The translations under genes and the position numbers were made by a program. Below are positions 53,097-61,255 of a DNA stretch of 64,000 bases, one piece after another. Positions within the stretch are counted from its first letter, which is position 1; the number at the start of each line of letters is the position of its first letter. The stretch covers positions 80,277 through 144,276 of the forward strand of contig NZ_AUGV01000017.1 of assembly GCF_000422845.1 (NCBI RefSeq), written 5' to 3'. The notes beneath the pieces are model-generated. The model did not search any database and was not told the origin of the DNA. It worked only from the letters and a program-made list of their open reading frames with translations. Origin of the DNA: Oceanobacter kriegii DSM 6294 (GTDB lineage Bacteria; Pseudomonadota; Gammaproteobacteria; Pseudomonadales; Oceanobacteraceae).

Positions 53097-54056
53097 ATGA
53101 GCACAGGATATTACGCATTCCACCAGCATTTCGGACACGACACCGGCAAGGACCACCCGGAGACGGCCGATCGCATTACCGTGCTGGAAGAAACCCTGAA
53201 ACAAACGGGCATCTGGAACCAGTTAGCCATTCACGAAGGCAAAACGGCTCACTTGCCCGATATCTTGCGCGCCCACAGCAAGGCCTACGTCGACCAGCTG
53301 CATCTGATTGAACCCGAACATGGCTGCATCATGGTGGACGAAGACACTCCCATGACCAAAGGCTCGCTGGAAGCGGCACTGTACTCTGTTGGCACCACCA
53401 CCCAGGCATTGGACGACGTGCTGAACGAAGTGCATCGCAACGCGTTTGCTGCCATCCGACCGCCCGGCCACCATGCTGAGCGTAGCAAGTCGATGGGGTT
53501 TTGCTTCTTCAATAACAGCGCCATCGCTGCGTTGCGCGCCGCTGACGTTCACCATTTGCAGCGTATTGCTGTACTCGACTTCGATGCGCATCAGGGCAAT
53601 GGCACCATTGATATTCTGCAAAACGACAAGCGTTTTCTGATGCTGTCGGCCTTTCAACACCCCTTCTACCCCTACACGCACTACGAGCAGAGCAAGTACA
53701 CCAACCTGGTCAACGTGCATCTGGATAAGGGTGCGGACGGCGAAGCCTTCAAAAAAGGCGTGCTTGAACAGTGGGAACCGGCATTAAGAGGATTTGCACC
53801 TGAACTGGTGATTGTGTCGGCTGGATTCGATGCCCACAAGGAAGATCCAATGGCCGAGCTCAACTTCGAAGACACCGACTACCTCTGGATCAGTGAATGG
53901 ATTCAGAGCTACTGCAAGCGACGCAACACCCCCTGCCTTGCAGTGCTGGAAGGCGGGTATGACCTGAATGCGTTCGGCCGCTCCGCTGCGTTGTATATTG
54001 CCGGTATGCTTGAGCCGGTTGAAGCAAGCGGCCAGTCTGAGCAAGCGGCAGTTTGA
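53097..54056 (+). CDS. Histone-deacetylase-family protein
   Basis: 319-residue zinc hydrolase of the class II-like bacterial HDAC family (acetylpolyamine amidohydrolase / deacetylase). The catalytic His pair is in RPPGHHAERSKSMGFCFFNN. The zinc ligands are in DFDAHQGNGT (Asp, His) and SAGFDAHKEDPM (Asp). The transition-state Tyr is in LEGGYDLNAFG. It may deacetylate protein lysines, polyamines or other small amides. Starting 78 bp from the divergent Pat-type acetyltransferase, it is a natural candidate to reverse that enzyme's action. Confidence 0.92.
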   Translation: MSTGYYAFHQHFGHDTGKDHPETADRITVLEETLKQTGIWNQLAIHEGKTAHLPDILRAHSKAYVDQLHLIEPEHGCIMVDEDTPMTKGSLEAALYSVGTTTQALDDVLNEVHRNAFAAIRPPGHHAERSKSMGFCFFNNSAIAALRAADVHHLQRIAVLDFDAHQGNGTIDILQNDKRFLMLSAFQHPFYPYTHYEQSKYTNLVNVHLDKGADGEAFKKGVLEQWEPALRGFAPELVIVSAGFDAHKEDPMAELNFEDTDYLWISEWIQSYCKRRNTPCLAVLEGGYDLNAFGRSAALYIAGMLEPVEASGQSEQAAV

Positions 54057-54069
54057 GTCAGCTTTAACA

Positions 54070-54990
54070 TCAACCGGGTTGGCGAAACACGCTGGGACTG
54101 ACACCAACGTGTTTTTTGAACAGGGCCGCAAAATGACTTGGGTTTGAGTAACCGACATGATTGGCGATCTCAAGCACACTGAAGTCCGTCTCCCGCAGTA
54201 ACTTCCTGGCCTGTTCGATGCGTAGCCTGATCTGGTACTGCGATGGTGGCAGGCCAGTGGCACGCTTGAACAGACGGTTAAAGTGGAATTCGCTAAGGTC
54301 AACCTGATCAGCCAATCGAGCCAGGTTGAATTCTTCATCCAGATGATCCTGCATCCAGTTAATCACCCGACGCAGCTTCCAGGTGGGCAGCCGGCTGGCA
54401 GCCTCTTGCCGACTGCTGCCACAGGCTGCTTGATGCGTGTATCGACGCGCCAGATGGATGGCGAGGGCTTCAGCCAGAGCGGCGACGTATCGGGAATTGG
54501 ATTCCAGTTGTTGAGCCTCGTCCTGCAAACAACTCAGCAGATTCACCATGACAGCATCATCGTCCACTGAGCAGTCTTGCAGTTCGGCATAAACGGCTTC
54601 TCCCCCAAAGCAGGTTTGCAGGGCTTTGGTAAATAGCCCTGGCGACAGACTCACCAGCAACAATTCGTAGTCATCATCCGAGCGTCTTTGCCAGCGAAAA
54701 TCATAGGGTTCGCAGGAGCCTGTGATGTACAAAGTACCTGCCCGGCTCTCGGCAGCTAATTGCCACTCTCCCCCTTCAATCCGTTCCCAGGTGTCTGCAG
54801 CGCCACTTTGAATCCAGACAATATAAGGCTCGTTGACACCCGGCATACGGAACTCGTGCAAGTCGTCCGGAAACCGATACAGCGATAGGTGCACATCACG
54901 CCATGCATCCCCTTCGCTGTTCAGTAGCCGCTGGGCAGGAGAGAAATCGCCCAATGCTTCGGGGCTGGTTTGATCCGGAATGAATGGCAT
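54070..54990 (-). CDS. AraC-family transcriptional regulator
   Basis: 306 residues from the ATG at 54990 (AGGAG ribosome site); an in-frame extension to 55059 was not used. The N-terminal ~165 residues form a cupin-like effector domain (EPYIVWIQSGAADTWERIEGGEW, GTLYITGSCEPYDFRW). The C-terminal ~100 residues are a double HTH (LARLADQVDLSEFHFNRLFKRATGLPPSQY and LEIANHVGYSNPSHFAALFKKHVGVSPS). It is divergent from the aldo/keto reductase gene (130-bp gap) and is probably its regulator. Confidence 0.9.
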   Translation of the reverse strand: MPFIPDQTSPEALGDFSPAQRLLNSEGDAWRDVHLSLYRFPDDLHEFRMPGVNEPYIVWIQSGAADTWERIEGGEWQLAAESRAGTLYITGSCEPYDFRWQRRSDDDYELLLVSLSPGLFTKALQTCFGGEAVYAELQDCSVDDDAVMVNLLSCLQDEAQQLESNSRYVAALAEALAIHLARRYTHQAACGSSRQEAASRLPTWKLRRVINWMQDHLDEEFNLARLADQVDLSEFHFNRLFKRATGLPPSQYQIRLRIEQARKLLRETDFSVLEIANHVGYSNPSHFAALFKKHVGVSPSVFRQPG

Positions 54991-55120
54991 CGAGCGGCTC
55001 CTGTTAACCCAGTGAGGGCGAGCAAAAATAGCAAAACCACAACATTTACAGCAAACCACAGGCGGAGCGACTTCAATTGCCCGGATACAGTAAGCCCAGT
55101 CAAGAATTGGAGAAAAACGA

Positions 55121-56107
<987 letters not shown>

Positions 56108-56222
56108 ACCCCAAAGCCCAAGCAACTTGCCTGGGCTGCGATTCCGCTCTGATAGGCATTCACTTGTGAGTCGCGCATAATCGCCCCGCATTCAGGTTCT
56201 GCGGCACACAAAGGCGATCTTC

Positions 56223-56969
56223 TTGAAAATTGGCAAACGCATAAACCACCTCGTCGAACGAGTTCCGGCGGGCTACGACCACCTATGGGATTGCTGTTGC
56301 GACCACGGTTTGCTCGGCATGACGTTACTACAGAACAAGATCGACGCTGCGATGCACTTTGTTGATATCGTACCTGCGCTGATGACCGAACTTGAGGGCA
56401 AGCTGCGACAGCGCTTCCCTGTCGCAGTGGGGCAATCCCAGTCTTGGCGACTCCACTGCATCGACGTTGTTGATCTGCCAATCGCTGAGGTTGATTCAAG
56501 CGACAGCGCTCGTCATCTGGTAATCATCGCTGGCGTCGGTGGCGACCTTACCGCAGAGCTATTGGAAGCCATCCATCGTCGAAACCCAAAGGCCAACATT
56601 GAATACCTGCTGTGCCCAGCCAATCGGCCGCAACACCTGCGCCGCGCGTTGATCAAACTTGACTTCTACTGCCTTGAAGAACAGCTGGTGGAAGAAAACA
56701 AACGATTTTATGAAGTGTTGACGATAACGGCGCAGGCGAGGCAAATAACTTCTGAGGCAACCCCGGAACAAAACCCGCCAGTATCACTCCTTGGCGACAA
56801 ACTCTGGCAGCCACGAACACCCGAAGCGCAGGATATCGCCACCCGCTATCGTCAGCGCACACTGGCGCATTACCAGCGCATGCAGCGCAGCGGCGACCTG
56901 TTAGCAGCTGAGATGGTTGAGGGTTTGGAGCGTATGGCCATCCAGCAAACGCTGGATGTTAAAAACTGA
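56223..56969 (+). CDS. trmK: tRNA (adenine-22-N1)-methyltransferase TrmK-like
   Basis: 248 residues, starting at a TTG (56223) with an AAGGCGA ribosome site. TrmK/COG2384 signature: KIGKRINHLVERVPAGYDHLWDCCCDHGLLG (here DCCCDHG in place of DIGTDHG), then IIAGVGGDLTAELLE and LLCPANRPQHLRRALIKL. It methylates N1 of A22 in tRNA in studied homologues. The Cys-rich SAM loop is unusual. It is the last clearly housekeeping gene before the low-density region. Confidence 0.85.
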   Translation: MKIGKRINHLVERVPAGYDHLWDCCCDHGLLGMTLLQNKIDAAMHFVDIVPALMTELEGKLRQRFPVAVGQSQSWRLHCIDVVDLPIAEVDSSDSARHLVIIAGVGGDLTAELLEAIHRRNPKANIEYLLCPANRPQHLRRALIKLDFYCLEEQLVEENKRFYEVLTITAQARQITSEATPEQNPPVSLLGDKLWQPRTPEAQDIATRYRQRTLAHYQRMQRSGDLLAAEMVEGLERMAIQQTLDVKN

Positions 56970-57276
56970 TCTCTCCTCACCTATAGATAGTTGTAATTCC
57001 GTCATCCGGACCATGAAGAAATCCGGGGGGCGCAGGTCGAGACTCAGGTGATATTCAAAGCAGCTGTGGATTCCGTATCTCGCTTAAAATGGCAGTCCGA
57101 GCTGAAGAAGTCGTAGGATGGGCGCCGCTCATCGAACCCCTCAGAATGCACGTGCTGCACCAACGAATAATCAGCTCAATCCGCCAAACGCGGCACCTTT
57201 GTCTCTAACGCATGTTCCAAGTGCAGCTGCCAGTAGCCCTTGCTGCTCAAGCACATCGAGTAAGTGCAAGTGCTCG
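56970..57276. other. Gene-poor sequence before the toxin remnant
   Basis: 307 bp. An open frame continues from the toxin remnant upstream to 57118, but its translation is a Pro/Ala/Ser/Cys-rich string with no toxin similarity. I see no promoter, RNA gene or repeat. Confidence 0.4.
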
Positions 57277-57522
57277 GAGGACAGTATAACTCGAATGCAC
57301 TTGAGTCGGCGCCTTGAAAAGGCATCGAGAGGCAATCTTGGCGACTGTAAATCTGTCGGTGACGATGTAGTGGAAATGCGTGAGCATTTTGGGCCAGGAT
57401 GGAGGATGTACTTCGTTGAGCGCAACGGAGAACTGATCGTCATGTTGGGTGGTGGTGACAAATCGTCTCAAACACGAGACATCAAAGACGCAAAGGCATT
57501 AGCCAAGCGGCTGGAGGGCTGA
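57277..57522 (+). pseudogene. Truncated RelE/HigB-like toxin (Gp49/killer-protein family)
   Basis: About 82 codons keep the C-terminal part of the addiction-module killer family (mRNA interferase type). The match runs EDSITRMHLSRRLEKASRGNLGDCKSVGDDV, EMREHFGPGWRMYFVERNGELIVMLGGGDKS, QTRDIKDAKALAKRLE. Family members are about 95-100 residues and begin with a strand-helix segment ending in WLxxLKD. Roughly 20-25 N-terminal residues are absent and the upstream frame is unrelated. The ATG at 57295 could give a 75-residue product, but probably not an active one. It stands 2 bp before the antitoxin remnant, in the usual toxin-first order. Confidence 0.75.
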
Positions 57523-57524
57523 TT

Positions 57525-57840
57525 ATGAATAAATCAATTTGCATCCGGGATCTGCCAGAGTTTGATATGGCAGAACAGTTGCAGATAGAAGAAGATATTG
57601 CCAATTATCTGAGTTTGGTTATGGAAGATGGTGATATCGACGAACTTAATCGAGCCCTGGGTTACGTAGCTAAAGCCAGAGGTATGACCCAGATTGCCAA
57701 CGACAGTGGCTAGGGCCGTGAAAGTCTCTACAAAGCGCTGCGCCCACGATCAAGCCCAGAGTTTGGAACTATTGCCTATTGCCAAAGTTCTGAAAGCGCT
57801 TGGATTGGACATCCACATCACTCCACGTCATTCGGCTTGA
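57525..57840 (+). pseudogene. HigA-like HTH antitoxin, disrupted by a stop and a frameshift
   Basis: It opens at the ATG at 57525 and follows the family to ...GYVAKARGMTQIANDSG, then meets an in-frame TAG (57711-57713). Past the stop the frame continues with GRESLYKALRPRSSPEFGTIA, the expected HTH continuation. After that a 7-bp tandem duplication (TATTGCC at 57770-57776 and 57777-57783) shifts the frame, and KVLKALGLDIHIT resumes to the TGA at 57838-57840. Two independent lesions in one short gene mean it is dead. The surviving 62-residue product lacks most of the HTH. Confidence 0.85.
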
Positions 57841-58326
57841 TAGAGGATGACTTTTCTCTGACCGCAGGTGCCTTTGCAATCAGGACGGGACAAATCCATC
57901 ATCGAACCCATCTCCCCCAATATCGCTCAAGCTAGTCCGGGATTGAGCTGATATCCCCCTGTCGGCTTTAGTGATGCAATAATCCCACCCCTTGATAGGA
58001 AACCTTGCGCCAAAGAGGTTTTAAATGAAATGGCAATGCCATTTCTTTAACTCCCGAGCTCAAATTTGAAGCGGCCAGCCTGATTTTCGACTCCGCAAAC
58101 CAGTAAATCATCGGCTTTACGAAACAGCCCTTTTCCGCAGGATTGGTCAGCTATAGGAGATCTTGTGTATCTGGTGATAAATTAGCTACTTGGAACTTCG
58201 CTCGAGGCGCCTCATTTACCACATCAGGTAGGCAAGGAACTGAGCACAAGACTTCTTGACCTTCCTGCATACTAGCGTTAGTTTCTTCTCGCTTCGTTAT
58301 TTCTCAAGTCGTAAAAGGAGTTAGAC
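57841..58326. other. Gene-poor spacer with a near-perfect palindrome
   Basis: 486 bp between the dead toxin-antitoxin pair and the next ribosome site. No open frame of note. It contains the palindrome at 58027-58045 and a weaker inverted repeat GCTCAA/TTGAGC near 57930-57955. It looks like decayed accessory DNA. Confidence 0.5.
58027..58045. repeat. 19-bp palindrome GAAATGGCA-A-TGCCATTTC
   Basis: 9-bp arms around a single base. Outside them TTAAA(T) on the left and TTTAA on the right continue the symmetry with one missing base. As RNA it gives a 7-bp stem and a 5-nt loop without a T-run. Possible remnant of a terminator, operator or mobile-element end. Confidence 0.5.
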
Positions 58327-58542
58327 ATGAGAACCTTGAGTCTAAGACCGTTTTCAATATCTCCTGGGCCAATCTATGTACCAGGGACTTTGTGGATGAT
58401 CAATAAACTCTCTTTCAGCTTGAGTCTCCCCGTACCAAGACCAAGCCCAGCATTCAAGATCAAGTCTGCCGCTTCCTGCCTAAACGCCTTCCAAAGAAAC
58501 ATGCGACATGATTTGTCGCAGGGCAGATTATCTTACCCATAA
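58327..58542 (+). CDS. Possible 71-residue small protein with an ideal ribosome site
   Basis: The ATG at 58327 is preceded by AAAAGGAG with 6-7 nt spacing, one of the best ribosome sites in the window. The product is basic and rich in Ser and Pro (FSISPGPIYVPGTLWMINKL) and matches nothing I know. It ends 110 bp before the WYL regulator start and contains a 7-bp inverted repeat (58502-58520) near its 3' end. It may be a real small gene, a leader peptide or a decayed gene. Confidence 0.35.
   Translation: MRTLSLRPFSISPGPIYVPGTLWMINKLSFSLSLPVPRPSPAFKIKSAASCLNAFQRNMRHDLSQGRLSYP
58502..58520. promoter_or_regulatory. Inverted repeat TGCGACA-N5-TGTCGCA
   Basis: Perfect 7-bp arms with a 5-nt spacer, about 130 bp upstream of the WYL regulator start. 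A possible operator or small hairpin. Confidence 0.35.
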
Positions 58543-58552
58543 CGGAAGAAGA

Positions 58553-58576
58553 GACTGAAATCACTCCCCTTCAGTC
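58553..58576. promoter_or_regulatory. Inverted repeat GACTGAA-N10-TTCAGTC
   Basis: Perfect 7-bp arms, 10-nt spacer (one helical turn between half-sites), 77 bp upstream of the WYL regulator start. The geometry suits a dimeric regulator, and the WYL protein itself is the obvious candidate. Confidence 0.4.
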
Positions 58577-58621
58577 GAGAACACATACGCTCGGACAAGC
58601 TGACATTTAGCCAGAGATGAA

Positions 58622-58637
58622 ACTAGTTATCACTAGT
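58622..58637. promoter_or_regulatory. ACTAGT-TATC-ACTAGT repeat just before the WYL gene
   Basis: Two self-palindromic ACTAGT hexamers 4 bp apart, immediately before the ribosome site of the preferred ATG at 58653. A protein bound here would block initiation. It lies inside the coding region if the ATG at 58617 is the true start. Confidence 0.35.
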
Positions 58638-58652
58638 GATGTAGGGACCGTT

Positions 58653-59729
58653 ATGCAATTGGATTCAGAGAACTTCTTGGTTGAGACGCAATTGTCCAAA
58701 AACAAAGCTCACCATGAATTTGGAACACTACTTCGCCTTATTGTGATGCTGCGCCTGATCCCTGAATACCTTGGAAAAATCAGAACTCAAACATTACATG
58801 AAAAGCTGACCGAGCAAGGCTACCCAGTCTCAGAACGGACTATTCAGCGAGACTTAAAACGGATTCTTGATGCTGTTTTTTTGGGGCTAGATCAAGACAC
58901 TGAAAACAAGCCATTTGGCTGGTACATGGCAGCTGGACATTCTAAAAAATCACCCGTATTTGACAATAAAACTGCTCTTGCCTGGGCTTTGTCTAGCGAC
59001 ACATTGGCGAAGTTATTGCGAGCTCAGTACTCTCAATTGTTAAAAAAATATTTTGTTAGTGCAAATCAGCAACTTGATTTCCAAAAAGGAAATCTTTTTC
59101 ATCTTTGGAAAGAAAAGGTTTGCCATATCCCCAATAGGATTCAATATAAAGATCCTATCATTGATAGCAAGGTTTGGGGGGCGATTACAACGTGTTTGCT
59201 AGAACAAAAAAAGATTAACGTTGAATATAAATGTAGAGGATCTGAACAGCCCAAGAAAATAGATTTACATCCTCTGGGGCTCATTGTTAGAAATAATTCA
59301 ACATGTCTGGTGGCGAGAGCGCGAGAATATGATTATATCAACTGCTACGCACTCAAGCGTTTCCATTATGTAGAAGTAACATCTGAGAGAGCGACTGTAC
59401 CGAATAATTTTTCATTAGATCAATATATAGCCTCAGGCAATGCTGGATGGGGGAGGAAAGGGAAACACATTGCTCTCAAGGCAAGAATTTCATCATCAAT
59501 AGCCAACCACCTAAATGAAACCCCTGTAGGAAAAATCCAAAAAAATTCAGATATTTTAGATGCTGACTGGAAGGAATTGACCGCTAGCATTCCCGATAAT
59601 CAGGAAAGTCTTTGGTGGGTATTTAGCCTAAACAGCCAAATCGAAGTTGTAGAGCCACTCGAATGGAGAAACGCAATTATCGAGAGCTCTATGAGAATTC
59701 AGAACATATGTGGATCAGGTCATGAGTAA
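58653..59729 (+). CDS. WYL-domain transcriptional regulator
   Basis: 358 residues from the ATG at 58653, which has a GTAGGG ribosome site; the in-frame ATG at 58617 has none and would add 12. An N-terminal winged helix (about 20-85; LHEKLTEQGYPVSERTIQRDLKRILD) is followed by a WYL domain (about 150-265). There the core reads HPLGLIVRNNSTCLVARAREYDYINCYALKRF, so the Trp-Tyr-Leu triplet is Thr-Cys-Leu. WYL regulators often sense nucleic acid or nucleotide ligands and commonly head phage-defence operons (BrxR and CapW are studied examples). The base composition is more AT-rich than the chromosome to the left. It overlaps the next gene by 8 bp, so it is co-translated with the operon it probably controls. 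Confidence 0.85.
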   Translation: MQLDSENFLVETQLSKNKAHHEFGTLLRLIVMLRLIPEYLGKIRTQTLHEKLTEQGYPVSERTIQRDLKRILDAVFLGLDQDTENKPFGWYMAAGHSKKSPVFDNKTALAWALSSDTLAKLLRAQYSQLLKKYFVSANQQLDFQKGNLFHLWKEKVCHIPNRIQYKDPIIDSKVWGAITTCLLEQKKINVEYKCRGSEQPKKIDLHPLGLIVRNNSTCLVARAREYDYINCYALKRFHYVEVTSERATVPNNFSLDQYIASGNAGWGRKGKHIALKARISSSIANHLNETPVGKIQKNSDILDADWKELTASIPDNQESLWWVFSLNSQIEVVEPLEWRNAIIESSMRIQNICGSGHE

Positions 59730-61245
59730 GAAAAGCAAAACCAACACCAACACTCTGATTGGTCTCTCTCAGATAGAAAATATCGACCGACATGGTTCTG
59801 CCAATGCTGAATTCCTGAAAGGCCTAAGGGGATTTGACCACGAGTCAGGAGTTAAGCTAGACAGAGGTCTTCGTGATATTGCAGGTTACAAGGTCAATGA
59901 AAATTATCGTGACCAGAATATTAAGCAGCAAGCTGGATTCTCTGCTGAAATAGCCAGCGTAAGCCATAGAAACGCGGAAAATATTGTCAATGGCAATCCG
60001 GCAAGAGCCTCTCGGACAGAAGACTTTTCTCAATTCGGCAAAAATCACCCTGTCATCGACATTGTAGAAACACTAAATGGAAATGTTTTGGAAGGCAGTA
60101 GCGAACAAATGAAGTTTGTTACTGATTACAATGATCTTCTCAAGAAGATTGCCCGAGGTGACGGCAATGGCGGCCGAAGTGATCTATCCCGCTATATGGA
60201 AGTGGACAGGCTGTCCCTGCCAAGCGAACAAGTCGAAGCTGCTCGGGAAACCTGCCGCCAGCAAGCTGCCTCACTAAGATCCCAGGCAGACAGCCTTGAA
60301 AAACAAGGAAAGACAGAGCTGGCAGCCAAACACCGTCAGGATGCCGAAAACTACGAGCAACTGGAAGGCAAAATCACAGACTCCGGACTGACAACAGACG
60401 AAGCTATTTTCTACCGGGAACATCCGAATCTTGCCACTGTTATCGATATCGCAAGCTATAGCCACAAGGCTGGCCTTCAAGGCGCAAAATTCGGGGCGGC
60501 TATAGGTGGTAGCATTTCCCTGGTTAGCAACGCTCTTGCTGTCGCTTCTGGAGATAAGGACTTGTCAGAGGCTCTGGTCTCGACTGCTGGAGATACTGCA
60601 AAAGCTGCTGGTGTTGGTTATGCCACTGCTTTTGTGGGGTCTGCTCTGAAGGGAACTATGCAACAAAGCAGCACGGATGCCGTACGAGCCCTTTCAAAAA
60701 CAGCTTTGCCCTCATTAGTGGTTTCAAGCGTATTAGCTTTAGGTGGCATCGTCACCTCCTATGCCCAAGGTGAAATTAATGAGATAGAGCTACTGAGCCA
60801 GGTTGGTCAAACCACAAGCGGAATGATCAGTTCAAGCATGTTCGCAACTATTGGCCAGGTAGCGATCCCCATCCCTATTTTGGGTGGCATCATTGGAGGC
60901 ATGGTCGGCTCAACCATGTCCGGCTTGTTTTGCCAATCACTAAGCCAGTCGCTCGCAGAAGCAAAACAGTCAAAGGAACGGCTACGTCTTGTCGAACAAC
61001 AGACACTGGCAGCCATACAGCTCAATACGGCATATAGCGCCAAAATAAGATCTATTTTTGAACAAAAGTCGGATCAATTTTCTTCATTGTCGAGCGATCT
61101 ATTTCTACAAGAACACTCCCCCGACATGGAAATTTTCTTTGCATCTGCAACCCGCTTTTCAGATGCTCTCGGGGCAACGATGCCTTTTCATACCATGAAT
61201 GATTTTGACGACTTCATGGACAGCAATACAACATTCAAATTTTAA
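59722..61245 (+). CDS. Glycine-zipper membrane-like protein of unknown function (operon gene 2)
   Basis: 507 residues from the ATG at 59722, overlapping the WYL gene by 8 bp. The N-terminal ~150 residues are polar. A helical coiled-coil stretch follows (about 170-215; EAARETCRQQAASLRSQADS). Then come four hydrophobic, small-residue segments: GAKFGAAIGGSISLVSNALA, AAGVGYATAFVGSALKG, LPSLVVSSVLALGGIVTSYA and IPIPILGGIIGGMVGSTMSG. The last two have GxxxG glycine-zipper spacing. A second coiled coil (EAKQSKERLRLVEQQTLAAI) and a polar tail end the protein. No signal peptide or enzyme motif is seen. Such segments can insert in membranes or form pores. I do not recognise the family. Confidence 0.8.
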   Translation: MSKKSKTNTNTLIGLSQIENIDRHGSANAEFLKGLRGFDHESGVKLDRGLRDIAGYKVNENYRDQNIKQQAGFSAEIASVSHRNAENIVNGNPARASRTEDFSQFGKNHPVIDIVETLNGNVLEGSSEQMKFVTDYNDLLKKIARGDGNGGRSDLSRYMEVDRLSLPSEQVEAARETCRQQAASLRSQADSLEKQGKTELAAKHRQDAENYEQLEGKITDSGLTTDEAIFYREHPNLATVIDIASYSHKAGLQGAKFGAAIGGSISLVSNALAVASGDKDLSEALVSTAGDTAKAAGVGYATAFVGSALKGTMQQSSTDAVRALSKTALPSLVVSSVLALGGIVTSYAQGEINEIELLSQVGQTTSGMISSSMFATIGQVAIPIPILGGIIGGMVGSTMSGLFCQSLSQSLAEAKQSKERLRLVEQQTLAAIQLNTAYSAKIRSIFEQKSDQFSSLSSDLFLQEHSPDMEIFFASATRFSDALGATMPFHTMNDFDDFMDSNTTFKF

Positions 61246-61255
61246 AGGAAGAATT

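Noticed and set aside
57118..57276. Upstream extension of the toxin frame to give a 134-residue protein
   Set aside because: The extension is low-complexity, has no similarity to the toxin family and is longer than the family N-terminus. The toxin is better read as truncated.
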